A DNA stretch of 61,287 nt from Candidatus Pacearchaeota archaeon (GCA_018303855.1 JAGVXI010000008.1:1-61287); one strand, 5' to 3'; counted from the stretch's first letter, positions 32,393 through 41,394 are shown. A program made the numbers and translations. Notes: generated by a model from the sequence alone, not told the origin.

Positions 32393-32416
32393 CAGGCAAC
32401 CCCTAAGGATTACCTG
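32393..32416 (-). promoter_or_regulatory. stem-loop directly before NYN gene start
   Basis: On the minus strand CAGGTAATCC-TTAG-GGGTTGCCTG forms a 10-bp stem with two G-T pairs and a 4-base loop, ending immediately before the ATG at 32392. A TATA box (CTTTATATA, about 32450-32458) would put the hairpin in the 5' leader. It could be an autoregulatory target of the NYN protein; this is inferred. Confidence 0.5.
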
Positions 32417-32508
32417 GGATTATGTTAATTATCTCAATTCAAATTTGTATATAAAGCTTTCTATTTTACTAGGACTATTTTAATTTATTTAGTTTTTTGT
32501 TTTTTATT

Positions 32509-33132
32509 TTATTTCTCAGGCTTCTCTGCAATAAAAATAATATTCCTTTCAGGCTCATATCTCTTTTTTATTTTAAATCCGACACTCTTAAACAGATTGT
32601 GTATCTCTTTTTCATCAAATAAATAATAATATCTTTTGCCTTTATTACGCCATGTAATATATTTTTCTTTTACTGAATTTTTAAATCGTTTTGAGTTTTT
32701 ATTCCAAACAGTTATTTCTGCTTCTGCCCCTTTTTTCAAGACACGATATAATTCTCTTGCTGCTTTTTCCCTGTTTTTTTCTTTTTCAATGCAATGAAAA
32801 ACAGCTGTTGCAATCGCCGAATCGAAAAAATTATCTTCAAAAGGAAGTTTTGTTAAATCTGCGACAAAGAAATTTGTGTTTTTTTCTAAGCCAAGTTTTT
32901 TAGTTCTCTTTTTTGCCAGTTTAATCATTTCTATTGAAAAGTCTACAAGGTAAATATCAGAGTTTTTATTTAGTTTGAGATTTATTAAATTTCTACCTGC
33001 CCCACTCCCAAAATCAAGTATTTTCCCTCTTTGCCTTTTTAAGAAGCTTAATGTATGTTCTGCAGGATTTGTTTTGAATTTGTACTATTCTTCAGCTATA
33101 TTATTCCAAACTTGTTTTTGTGAAAATTTCAT
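32509..33132 (-). pseudogene. Trm9-like methyltransferase with in-frame TAG
   Basis: From the ATG at 33132 the frame reads MKFSQKQVWNNIAEE, then TAG (33085-33087), then YKFK and a complete SAM methyltransferase (ILDFGSGAGRNLINLK, motif I; VADLTKLPFEDNFFDSAI) to 32509. The intact paralogue at 57272-57946 has Trp at the stop position (NIAPDWYKFK), so TGG became TAG. The remainder is undamaged, suggesting recent loss, readthrough or a sequence error. Trm9 enzymes methylate cm5U34 made by Elp3, which is encoded divergently next door. Confidence 0.75.
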
Positions 33133-33246
33133 CATCAAACAAAAGATAAAGAATATAAAAGGTTTTTTCTTGGTGTTTTTATGGAATAATTTTCCAGATA
33201 AAATCTAAAGGTGTAAATTTAAAAATACTTATTCTATGTTAAAGTA

Positions 33247-34683
33247 ATGAAACAAAAAATAAATTCTGTCTACATTGAAAAACCCCTGTCTTTAAATGCA
33301 AATCATGTGAAAAAACCAACTAGGTCAATATCTGGAATTACCCCTTTAACTGTTGTTCTCAAACCAAGAAAGTGTGAGCATGGAACATGCATTTTTTGTC
33401 CTGGAGGGGATTATGTTCCTCAAAGCTATACAGATAAAAGTCCTGCAATAATGAGAGCTTTGGCTTGGGCATTTGACCCTTATAAACAAGTTCAAGCACG
33501 GCTTAAGACATTAAAAGCCATGAATCATCCTACTGAAAAAATAGAATTAATTGTTCTTGGGGGGACTTTCTTGCAATATGATTTAGAATATCAGTATTAT
33601 TTTATTAAAAGATGTTTTGATGCTTTGAATGGAAAAGATGCAGATAATTTAAAGCAGGCTAAAAAGATAAATGAAATTGCAGAGCATAGGTGTGTTGCTA
33701 TGTGTATTGAAAATAGACCTGATAATTGCTCTGGCAAAGAAATTAAAAGAATGAGGGAATTTGGAGCAACCAGAGTTGAACTCGGAGTTCAGATTTTAGA
33801 TGATGATATTTATAAAAAAATTAACAGGGGGCATAGTGTTCAAGATGTTATTGAAGCAACAAAAAAACTTAAGGATGCAGGATTTAAAGTAGGGTATCAC
33901 ATAATGCCTGGTTTGCCAGGGAGCAATATTGAAAAAGACATAACTTTATTCAAACAAGTTTTTAATGATGATAGATACAGGCCAGATCAATTAAAATTAT
34001 ACCCTTGCCAAATTGTTGCTGATTCTCCTTTAGCTAAGATTCATAAATTAATTAAGTATAAACCTTATGATGAAAAACAGACCCGTTATGTTTTAAGTGA
34101 AATGATAAAAATTATTCCAAGATATTGCAGGGTTATGAGAGTTATGAGGGAATTTCCCCAGGAATATACAATTCAGGGGGTTAAAAGACTTGATTTAAGG
34201 AAAGATTTGGAAAAGCAATTTAGAGATGAGAATATAAGATTAGATGAAATAAGATACAGGGAAATTGGTTTTGTTTTAAAACATGGGGAAAAAGTCAGCA
34301 GTGATTTGAATTTAAATATTTTGGAATATAACGCAAGCAAAGGAAAGGAATTCTTTTTAGAGATAGTCAATAAAAATGACATTTTATTTGGTTTGTTGAG
34401 GTTAAGGTTTCCAGACAAAAAAGGCATTATCCTTAAAGAATTAAAAAACTGTGCTCTCATTAGGGAATTGCATGTTTATGGGCAAGCTTTAAATATCGGA
34501 GAAAAAAGTGAGAAAGATTCCCAGCATCAAGGTTTTGGAAAATGGCTTATGGAAAAATCAGAGGGAATTGCAAAAAAAGCAGGGTATAAGAAAATAGCTG
34601 TGATTTCCGGAGTTGGCGTGAGAGAATATTATAAAAAATTAGGATATAAATTAGAAGGGGAGTATATGGTTAAAGAGCTGTGA
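33247..34683 (+). CDS. elp3: Elp3 tRNA uridine-34 modification enzyme (radical SAM/GNAT)
   Basis: A 478-residue protein. Radical SAM domain with C-E-H-G-T-C-I-F-C-P-G-G (CX4CX2C, about 39-50) that binds the iron-sulfur cluster, VELGVQILDDDIYKKINRGH (about 178-197), and a GNAT acetyltransferase domain at about 370-478 (HQGFGKWLMEKSE near 425). Elp3 makes 5-carboxymethyl-U34 in tRNA from acetyl-CoA; archaeal Elp3 acts alone. The divergent Trm9-like gene would methylate the product. Confidence 0.95.
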   Translation: MKQKINSVYIEKPLSLNANHVKKPTRSISGITPLTVVLKPRKCEHGTCIFCPGGDYVPQSYTDKSPAIMRALAWAFDPYKQVQARLKTLKAMNHPTEKIELIVLGGTFLQYDLEYQYYFIKRCFDALNGKDADNLKQAKKINEIAEHRCVAMCIENRPDNCSGKEIKRMREFGATRVELGVQILDDDIYKKINRGHSVQDVIEATKKLKDAGFKVGYHIMPGLPGSNIEKDITLFKQVFNDDRYRPDQLKLYPCQIVADSPLAKIHKLIKYKPYDEKQTRYVLSEMIKIIPRYCRVMRVMREFPQEYTIQGVKRLDLRKDLEKQFRDENIRLDEIRYREIGFVLKHGEKVSSDLNLNILEYNASKGKEFFLEIVNKNDILFGLLRLRFPDKKGIILKELKNCALIRELHVYGQALNIGEKSEKDSQHQGFGKWLMEKSEGIAKKAGYKKIAVISGVGVREYYKKLGYKLEGEYMVKEL

Positions 34684-34699
34684 AAGTTTGTTTTGCTTT

Positions 34700-35548
34700 T
34701 TAGTTAGTCCAATTCTTATTTAACCCTTCTGGTAATCCTTTTATGAAGTTTATTATTTTTCCCACTAGAGATTCAAGCAAAGAAGTTCTATCTTCAAGTC
34801 CATTAATCTTAGTTTCAAGTTCTAAAGTTTTGTTTTCAAGTGCAGAAAGTCTTTCTTCTAAATTTGGCGTTGGTGGTTCTTCACTTTCATCACTTATGTT
34901 AAAAATGCTTCTTGAAATATTACTTATTCTTACTTCATCAATTGTTCCGTTAAAAAATTGATTATGCCCTGGCTCACCCCAACCAATATGAAGACTTTGG
35001 CTGGTAGATAATATGCCCCCAGTTTTAATTGCCGATCCATCCTCGGACCCATTTAAGTAGACTTTAACAAAAGCACCATTATAAGTAAGTGCAATATGAT
35101 ACCATTTTCCTGTTTCCAATTCAGTTGTTCCAGTTACATGAGTCCATCCAGAACCAGCGTAAACTCCCCCCTCAACAACATTGTTTCTAACAGAAATAAA
35201 GTATGGTCCATTTTTTGAAATAATCATTCCGTCACTTTGTGAATTTCTTTTAATCCATGCCTCTAAAGTTAACGCCTGTAATTCACCAATTGATTGAGAA
35301 TAAGGAACTGAAACAAGATCATTAATGCCATCAAAATTTAAAGCATTTTCAAATTTTCCCTCTGTTGTCCATGTTGCATCATCAATTGTGCCATCGTTAT
35401 TGTTTGATGTTTCATCAAATGCAGTATTTCCATTCCCTTCATCAAAGTGCCACAAAGCCATTGTATTACTATCAATGCTAAATTGAGCAGAAACTAAAGC
35501 AGAAGATAATAAGATGACTGAAATAAAAATAATTATTCTATTTCCCAT
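34700..35548 (-). CDS. secreted LamG (concanavalin-like) protein with coiled-coil tail
   Basis: A 282-residue protein with signal peptide 1-21 (ILLSSALVSAQ) and a LamG/jellyroll domain at about 28-210 with the usual ALWHFDEGNGNTAFDETSNN start and LTLEAWIKRN. Then a heptad coiled coil at about 225-265 (LEERLSALENKTLELETK) and a hydrophobic end. Such domains bind sugars or other surface ligands. Probably exported; attachment through the tail is possible. Confidence 0.75.
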   Translation of the reverse strand: MGNRIIIFISVILLSSALVSAQFSIDSNTMALWHFDEGNGNTAFDETSNNNDGTIDDATWTTEGKFENALNFDGINDLVSVPYSQSIGELQALTLEAWIKRNSQSDGMIISKNGPYFISVRNNVVEGGVYAGSGWTHVTGTTELETGKWYHIALTYNGAFVKVYLNGSEDGSAIKTGGILSTSQSLHIGWGEPGHNQFFNGTIDEVRISNISRSIFNISDESEEPPTPNLEERLSALENKTLELETKINGLEDRTSLLESLVGKIINFIKGLPEGLNKNWTN

Positions 35549-35587
35549 ATTAAAATATAATTAATCTATTTAAATATTTTATTGTGA

Positions 35588-35998
35588 TTAAGAAGTTACG
35601 CTAACTACTCCATAATCTGCATTTGTTGTTTGAGTATTCAAAACTCTTCCATTCTTCTTTATTGTTACAGTTAATGTTCCCGAAGTCCCTTTCTTTTGTA
35701 TAACTGCAACAGCAGGTCAATCACTTATTTCATAATTTGCTGGAATTGAACCTTCTACTGTTTTTGAATTGCCACCCCCACCAATACTTCCACTAAACTC
35801 TAACCCACTCGTACCTGTAATCTCTATAACATAATTAGATGATGTTACTTTAGTTTCTTGATTCTCATTAACTTCGTTTATATCAGTTGGTCCTTGGGTT
35901 ACAGAAAATATCCCTGCTAATGTAAAAAATAGAAGTAATCCTAAGATAGTTGAAAGTACCCAATGCCTTCTAAACCAGTTTTTATTCTTCTCAGCCAT
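35588..35998 (-). pseudogene. membrane-anchored protein gene broken by in-frame TGA
   Basis: 93 codons from 35998 give a basic N-terminus (RRHW), a membrane segment (about 11-33) and a beta domain ending IPANYEISD, then TGA (35717-35719). The same frame continues with PAVAVIQKKGTSGTLTVTI and a further strand-rich stretch to a TAA at 35588-35590. The continuation has normal coding character (alternating Thr/Val strands), so one nonsense change or read error split a 136-residue protein. Confidence 0.6.
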
Positions 35999-36078
35999 TA
36001 AATATTATATATTACCCATATTATAAATATTACGCTCCTGTCACTCTTTCTTTTTAATAATTGTTACGCTTATGTATT

Positions 36079-36357
36079 ATGAAAAGAGGATTAAAATTGA
36101 AGATATTTCTAAAGAAAAGTAAACTGAGGTCTTTGGTATGGGGCAAATTAACTGAAGAAAAAACTGCTACAGAAATCGCCAAAGAATTGAAAAAACATAG
36201 GAGTTCAATAAGCAGAGTTTTATTAGATATGGAAAAATTTAGCTTTGTTAAGTGTTTGAACCCAAAAGATAGCAGTTTTAGGTGTTATACTAAAAATAGG
36301 GATTATGCTAAAGTTAAATTAAGTTATGGGGGTAACCAAAACTTCTTTATTAATTAA
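36079..36357 (+). CDS. winged-helix regulator
   Basis: The ATG at 36079 (MKRGLKLKIFLKKSK) is preferred to an upstream TTG. 92 residues with an HTH (TATEIAKELKKHRSSISRVLLDME, here split as TATEIAKELKKHR then SSISRVLLDME) and a short wing. Archaeal wHTH of general type; target unknown. It is divergent from the broken membrane gene, with which it may share a promoter region. Confidence 0.6.
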   Translation: MKRGLKLKIFLKKSKLRSLVWGKLTEEKTATEIAKELKKHRSSISRVLLDMEKFSFVKCLNPKDSSFRCYTKNRDYAKVKLSYGGNQNFFIN

Positions 36358-36441
36358 CATATTGTTTAACTAATAAACTTTTTTATTAACAACATAATTT
36401 ATCTTAATCATCTTTATAAATATCCCCCTCTTTGTTAAATT

Positions 36442-37221
36442 ATGGGCTTAATAAGGGGAGGGTTAGTCTTTTCATTGGGGGTTTTGCTTTTGCTTTCATT
36501 TTTAGCAATGAATACTTTTCTCACTTTGTATTTGTCTTTAGAATATGGAAATGTAAAATCTCATGTATTAAGTTTTACTGGCGGGGCTGTTCAAGGTGAG
36601 CTGTCTATTGATGATATGTATTACAAACAATATGAGTGCGGGTTTTTTGATTGCTTTAAATTTGAAGAACCCTTGGTTGTTGTTTCAAAACATGCCCAGA
36701 ATTATTGGGAGACAAGATTTTATTTTTCCTTGATTGTGTCACTAACTTTATTCAGCGCTATGTTTTTATTTTCCTATAACAAAGAGAATATCTTTATTTA
36801 TTTAGGTGGTTTGCTTGGTATTGCCAGCCTGCCTTTTTTAAAAATTGGAGAAGTTTTTTCTTGGGTATTTGGTTCTTTTTTTAAATTTTCAGGAAGTAGC
36901 GGGCAGGTTGTTTTAGGAATTTCTGATATTCTTTTTTCTAAGTCAAAAATTGTTTTTGGGATTATGTTTGTTTTAGCTATAATGCTAATTGCAATTGGAA
37001 TAAGTATTAAAGTATTTAATTTTGAAACTTTTCTTGCCAGGGTTGTCCCTGGCGGGAAAAAAGATGAAAACCAAAAATTCGTTGAAACCAAACAAAAAAC
37101 TATAAGAAGTTCCCTAAAAACAGAAAAAATTATAGTTTTAGAAAAAGAAATAGATAAAACAAGGAAAAAATTGGCTGAGATTGAGAAAGATAAAAGAGTT
37201 AAGAAGAAAAGAGTTGGTTAA
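36442..37221 (+). CDS. multi-pass membrane protein with charged coiled tail
   Basis: A 259-residue protein. Membrane segments at about 8-32, 92-112, 118-140 and 170-192. A loop (about 50-90) between the first two holds a C-G-F-F-D-C pair. The C-terminal 55 residues are a Lys/Glu coiled coil in the cytosol. TATA-like TTTATAAATAT lies about 25 bases before the start. Family unknown. Confidence 0.55.
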   Translation: MGLIRGGLVFSLGVLLLLSFLAMNTFLTLYLSLEYGNVKSHVLSFTGGAVQGELSIDDMYYKQYECGFFDCFKFEEPLVVVSKHAQNYWETRFYFSLIVSLTLFSAMFLFSYNKENIFIYLGGLLGIASLPFLKIGEVFSWVFGSFFKFSGSSGQVVLGISDILFSKSKIVFGIMFVLAIMLIAIGISIKVFNFETFLARVVPGGKKDENQKFVETKQKTIRSSLKTEKIIVLEKEIDKTRKKLAEIEKDKRVKKKRVG

Positions 37222-37309
37222 AGGGGGTTATTGATATCTAAATTTTATTATTAAAATTGTTTTAATAAATCAGCAAATTTTATTCTTCATTGGTTAACCA
37301 CCAAAAATA

Positions 37310-39295
37310 TTATCTCCCGCTTTCCATTCTTCTTATAAAATCCTTTAAAAAGTGCTTGTTTTCCTCTCTATCACGGATTTCTTTAATACTATATGCTGAA
37401 AAATCCTTCCCCTTATGAAGTTCTGTTTTAACTTCTGACATGACTTTTTCATTTATTGGCTGGCTTAACATGACTTCCCTATTGGAAAATGATGCAATTT
37501 TTTTAGAAAGAGTTATTAAGTTTCCAAGACTCATAAATTTAAGCGCGTCTTTTTCTTTTTTTGCCACAATTGCCCCCCTATTAACTGAAATGCCAAAATC
37601 TATTCTTTGCTGGAATAATTTGTTATGATGCGAGAGAATTTCCTTTATGCCTAATGATAACTTTATTGCTGGTTTTTCATTTTTGAATGTTTTTGTTACA
37701 ACTGGTACTAAAAAGAAAAATAAATATTCACCATTTTCATATATTACTGCTTTTTGTTCTTCTGCTAATTCAATTATGTGCTTAAGCGTAACAGGAACAT
37801 GCTCTTTGTTTGCTTTAATCTCACTTAAATTTTTTATTTTTATGCAAATTGCACTTATGTCCTGCCTCTCTCCTTTTATTGATAAAGAAAGTTCTGCCCT
37901 ATTTTTTGAACTTACTACTGCTTTATCAAGGTGTTCTACATCTATTTTTTTCTCTTTTTTTAAGGTTTTTAGCTCTTTTCCAAAAAAAATTCTTTTATAT
38001 CCTTCCTTAAAGAACATTAATGCAACAAATCCAAAAATTCCTATCACAAAAATCCAGATATATGGGCGCCTTACTAAAGCTAATGCACCGCCAGTTTCTT
38101 TTATATTAATCACTTTGCCAGTAAGAGCTACATTCTGTGATAGTATGCTTTCTCCATTGCTGATTAGTTCTATTTGGTATTCGCCGTCAGGAGCGCTTAT
38201 TGCGTATTTCCAGGTTTTTCCTACGGGAATATTTGTTTCAATGTTAATAGCTTCATCTCCAACTTTCAGGAGCAATGTTTTGTTATAAGCAATATTTCCT
38301 GTATTTGTTAAAACAAGGGTTTTATCTACAATCTCAATTTTAATTGCCTGTTTTGGCAGGATTTCAAAGTTTCTTTCTGCTGTTAGTTTATTTGACACAG
38401 CATAAACAACCAAGCTTAAAGGTGCTTCATCTGATTTTATTTCATATTCCAAAAATTCATCTGTGACTTTTTCCATTTGTTCAATAATTTTTCCCTTGGA
38501 GTTTTTAATTGTGATGATTACGTTGTTTTGAATTTTTTCTCCTGTTTGGTCATGAAGTATCGCTTTAATTTTAACAGGGGTTCCTGGTTCAACTTTGTCA
38601 TTTTCGAGAAATATTTCTAAACTTGTTGGAATTTGTTCAACTGCAACATTGTAATCAATAAATCCGCTGTTAGTTTTATTGCCATTTGAATCTCTTTCAT
38701 ATACCTCTAAACTTACTAATTGCTGTCCTGCCGGAGCATTTTTTGGGAAAGAGAGATTTAATTCAAAATTTCCATTTTGAACAGTGTCTGTCAATTCTAT
38801 GTTTTGTGAAACCAAGGATAACCTTACAATCCCATTTACAGGACTGCCGCTTGGTTTTGTTGCCTGCCCATTAATAATAGCGCTTTGCCCCGGTTTGAAT
38901 TCTTTTTTGTCTGCACTTAGATTAATGTTAATTAATTTTGAGATGATAAAATCGTTTGTTGTGGTGTAGTCATCAATCAAACTTGCTTTTATTTTGCAAA
39001 GCCCTTCTGCACTGCCTATTGTTCCTGGGAAAAGAAAGATAGAGGAGCTTACTGTTTTTTCTTCACCAGCTTTTAAAAATATATATTCTTTATAAAATTC
39101 TGGCAGTTCATTTAAGCAGATTAAATGCATCTGGAAAAATCCGTAAATTTCTTTTGTTGCACTTATTTTTGTAGAAATAGAAAGCTGATCCCCTAAATTA
39201 TAAATAGGTTTTGGCTGTTCTTGAATAAAAATTTCAGCTGATATTACAGGAAGAATTAACAGGCTGAATAATAATATAAATAATGCTTTTTTCAT
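37310..39295 (-). CDS. membrane receptor-like protein with degenerate nucleotidyl-cyclase-like domain
   Basis: The start ATG at 39295 is chosen over a GTG at 39310 because it is about 28 bases from a TTTATAAAG box. Signal peptide 1-20, then about four beta-sandwich (Ig-like) segments to about 400, one membrane helix (about 408-428) and a cytosolic part. Residues about 470-640 resemble a class III cyclase core: IDFGISVNRGAIVAKKEKD then LKFMSLGNLITLSKKIA aligns with the family's GIGIxxGxVVxGxxG...IGxxVNxAxRL. The metal-binding Asp of the first strand is absent (AICIKIKN), so it is probably not an active cyclase. Sensor role is inferred. Confidence 0.55.
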   Translation of the reverse strand: MKKALFILLFSLLILPVISAEIFIQEQPKPIYNLGDQLSISTKISATKEIYGFFQMHLICLNELPEFYKEYIFLKAGEEKTVSSSIFLFPGTIGSAEGLCKIKASLIDDYTTTNDFIISKLININLSADKKEFKPGQSAIINGQATKPSGSPVNGIVRLSLVSQNIELTDTVQNGNFELNLSFPKNAPAGQQLVSLEVYERDSNGNKTNSGFIDYNVAVEQIPTSLEIFLENDKVEPGTPVKIKAILHDQTGEKIQNNVIITIKNSKGKIIEQMEKVTDEFLEYEIKSDEAPLSLVVYAVSNKLTAERNFEILPKQAIKIEIVDKTLVLTNTGNIAYNKTLLLKVGDEAINIETNIPVGKTWKYAISAPDGEYQIELISNGESILSQNVALTGKVINIKETGGALALVRRPYIWIFVIGIFGFVALMFFKEGYKRIFFGKELKTLKKEKKIDVEHLDKAVVSSKNRAELSLSIKGERQDISAICIKIKNLSEIKANKEHVPVTLKHIIELAEEQKAVIYENGEYLFFFLVPVVTKTFKNEKPAIKLSLGIKEILSHHNKLFQQRIDFGISVNRGAIVAKKEKDALKFMSLGNLITLSKKIASFSNREVMLSQPINEKVMSEVKTELHKGKDFSAYSIKEIRDREENKHFLKDFIRRMESGR

Positions 39296-39466
39296 GTAAT
39301 TTTTACACACCCCTTCTTTATAAATATTCTGAGGTTGAATTCAACGTTGTTTTTATTTTGTTATCTTAGTTAAATACTGGAGAATAGTGGATTAAATTTT
39401 TTTGCAGGTAGTTAATACCAGTTTTTCAAATTTATATTGGACTTCAAAGTGGCAACAATTAGAAAA

Positions 39467-39611
39467 AATTATAAACTATCTTTATATCTAAAAATATGGC
39501 GCTTAAGATATTAGGCATAATCTGCCTAAGAAAACCTAATTTTTAACTATTTGCATTTCCGTGCAAAAAGGTTAATTATCGTGCATAATCATATTTCCGT
39601 GCAAAGCCGAG
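39467..39611 (+). promoter_or_regulatory. structured leader with repeated CGTGCA upstream of btpA-like gene
   Basis: A TATA (ATTATAAACT, about 39467-39476) is followed 20-25 bases later by an ATG at 39496 opening 16 codons (MALKILGIICLRKPNF, stop at 39544-39546). Inside it is the hairpin TTAGGCA-TAATC-TGCCTAA (39511-39529). Then CGTGCA occurs three times at 39560, 39580 and 39598, about two helical turns apart; TTGCATTTCCGTGCAA is itself an inverted repeat. The leader peptide could be a leftover BtpA N-terminus, since the family starts with a similar IIGxIHL strand. Confidence 0.45.
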
Positions 39612-40223
39612 ATGATGAAAAAACTTACAAAAGAAATAATTCAAATTTCAAAAATTCCTGTGGGTGTTTGTGTGTTGTGGAATGATTTTGGGAGTGCTTT
39701 GGCAATAGCAAAAGAAACTGGAGCGCAATTTATTAGGGTGCCGGTTTTTGTAGATAATGTAAAGAATATTTTTGGAGAAGTAAAAGCTAATCCGGAAGCA
39801 GTCATTTCTGCCAGAAAAAAATTGGGTACAGAAAATGTTTTAATCTTCGCAGATATCCAAGTTAAACATGCAGAAATGACTGATAAAGACAAAAAACTAG
39901 AAGAGTCTGCAAGGCAAGCTAAAGAAAAAGGAGCAGATGCTATTATTGTGACAGGAAAATGGACTGGAGATGCTCCTATTCTAATGGATTTGCAAAAAGC
40001 ACGAAAAGGGGTTGGAAAAGAATTTCCTATAATTATTGGTAGCGGAGCAGATAGCCAGAACATAAACAAATTGTTTGAAATTGCTGATGCTGCAATTATA
40101 AGCACTTCTTTAAAAGAAGGGGAAAGCAAGTCCCCAGAACAAGAAAGAAATTTAAAACCTTGCACTGCAAAAGTTGATTCCAATAAGGTTAAAGAATTTA
40201 TGAAAATTGTGAAAAATGGGTAA
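39612..40223 (+). CDS. BtpA/SgcQ-family TIM-barrel protein, N-terminally short
   Basis: A 203-residue protein. It matches the BtpA family from the P-x-G-V-x-V-L-x-N-D motif (IPVGVCVLWNDFGSALAIA, about 15-33) through GAQFIRVPVF, FADIQVKHAE, GADAIIVTGKWTG and IIIGSGADSQNI to the ISTSLKEG end. The family is normally some 60-70 residues longer at the N-terminus, where the first strands of the barrel lie; here the coding sequence starts late behind an unusual leader. BtpA stabilises photosystem I in cyanobacteria; the archaeal role is unknown. Confidence 0.8.
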   Translation: MMKKLTKEIIQISKIPVGVCVLWNDFGSALAIAKETGAQFIRVPVFVDNVKNIFGEVKANPEAVISARKKLGTENVLIFADIQVKHAEMTDKDKKLEESARQAKEKGADAIIVTGKWTGDAPILMDLQKARKGVGKEFPIIIGSGADSQNINKLFEIADAAIISTSLKEGESKSPEQERNLKPCTAKVDSNKVKEFMKIVKNG

Positions 40224-40254
40224 TATTTAAAAATGAGTTTGGTTTCTATAGCAT

Positions 40255-41394
40255 ATGGCAAAAGAGTCAATGAAAATCACGCCGTGGGAAGTTTCAGGGA
40301 ATATTGATTATGAAAAACTGATTAAGGAATTTGGGGTTTCTAAATTAGACAACAAGGTTTTGGAAAGAATAAAAAAACATTCTAAAAAACTGCATTTTAT
40401 GCTGGACAGGAAGATTTTTTTTGCTCACAGAGACTTAGATTGGTTGCTTGATGAATATGAAAAAGGAAACAAATTTTTCCTTTATACTGGTAGGGGGCCT
40501 TCTGGACCAATTCATTTGGGGCATTTGGGAACCTGGATTTTTACAAAATGGCTTCAAGATGCTTTTAATGTTGATTTGTGGTTTCAGTTCACAGATGATG
40601 AAAAATTTCTGTTTAATGATTTATCTATACAAGAAATACAAAAATGGACATATGAAAATATGCTGGATGTAATTGCATTAGGTTTTGACCCGGGCAAAAC
40701 CCATTTTATTGTTGATATAAAGCATATTGGATTAATGTATCCAGAAGCAATAAAATTTGCCAAAAAAATAACTTTTTCAACAGTTAAATCTGCTTTTGGG
40801 ATGACAAATGAAAACAATATCGGGCAAATTTTTTATACGAGTATGCAGGCTGTTCCTGCAGTTATTCCGAGCATTTTAAAAGGCAAAAATGTCCCTTGTT
40901 TAATTCCTTTAGCTGTTGATCAAGATCCTCATTTTAGGGTTGCACGAGATGTTTATCCAAAGCTTGGGTATTACAAACCAGCAATTATTCATGGTAAATT
41001 TCTACCGCCATTAACAGGGGTTTCTGGAAAAATGAGCAGCAGCAAATCCGAAGTTGCAATATTAACTACTGATTCTCCAAAAGAAGTTGAATATAAGATA
41101 AAAAAATACGCTTTTAGCGGGGGGCAATCTACTGTAGAAGAGCATAGAAAAAAAGGAGGAAACCCTGATGTTGACGTGAGTTTCCAGTATTTAAGGACGC
41201 TTTTTGAACCAGATGATAAAAAGCTTGAAAGAATTTATAAAAATTATAAATCTGGAAAAATGTTGACTGGAGAACTAAAACAAATTTTAATTGATAGGAT
41301 AAATAATTTTTTGAAAGAGCATCAAAAGAAAAGAGAGCAGGCGAAAAAGATAATTGATAAATTTATCTATAAACCTTCCACTTCTGTCTCTTAA
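40255..41394 (+). CDS. trpS: tryptophanyl-tRNA synthetase
   Basis: A 379-residue class I synthetase of the archaeal/eukaryotic TrpRS type: ITPWEVSGNIDYEKLIKEFG at the start, HIGH-type GPIHLGHLG (about 85-93), a VDQDPHFRVARDV segment and KMSSS (GKMSSSKSEVAIL, about 260-272). It charges tRNA-Trp. It starts 32 bases after the btpA-like gene, so the two may be co-transcribed. A TATA-like ATATTTAAAAATG lies before it. Confidence 0.95.
   Translation: MAKESMKITPWEVSGNIDYEKLIKEFGVSKLDNKVLERIKKHSKKLHFMLDRKIFFAHRDLDWLLDEYEKGNKFFLYTGRGPSGPIHLGHLGTWIFTKWLQDAFNVDLWFQFTDDEKFLFNDLSIQEIQKWTYENMLDVIALGFDPGKTHFIVDIKHIGLMYPEAIKFAKKITFSTVKSAFGMTNENNIGQIFYTSMQAVPAVIPSILKGKNVPCLIPLAVDQDPHFRVARDVYPKLGYYKPAIIHGKFLPPLTGVSGKMSSSKSEVAILTTDSPKEVEYKIKKYAFSGGQSTVEEHRKKGGNPDVDVSFQYLRTLFEPDDKKLERIYKNYKSGKMLTGELKQILIDRINNFLKEHQKKREQAKKIIDKFIYKPSTSVS

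Noticed and set aside
39641-40270. 209-codon minus-strand frame opposite the BtpA-like gene
   Set aside because: The plus strand has clear family motifs; the opposite frame has none.
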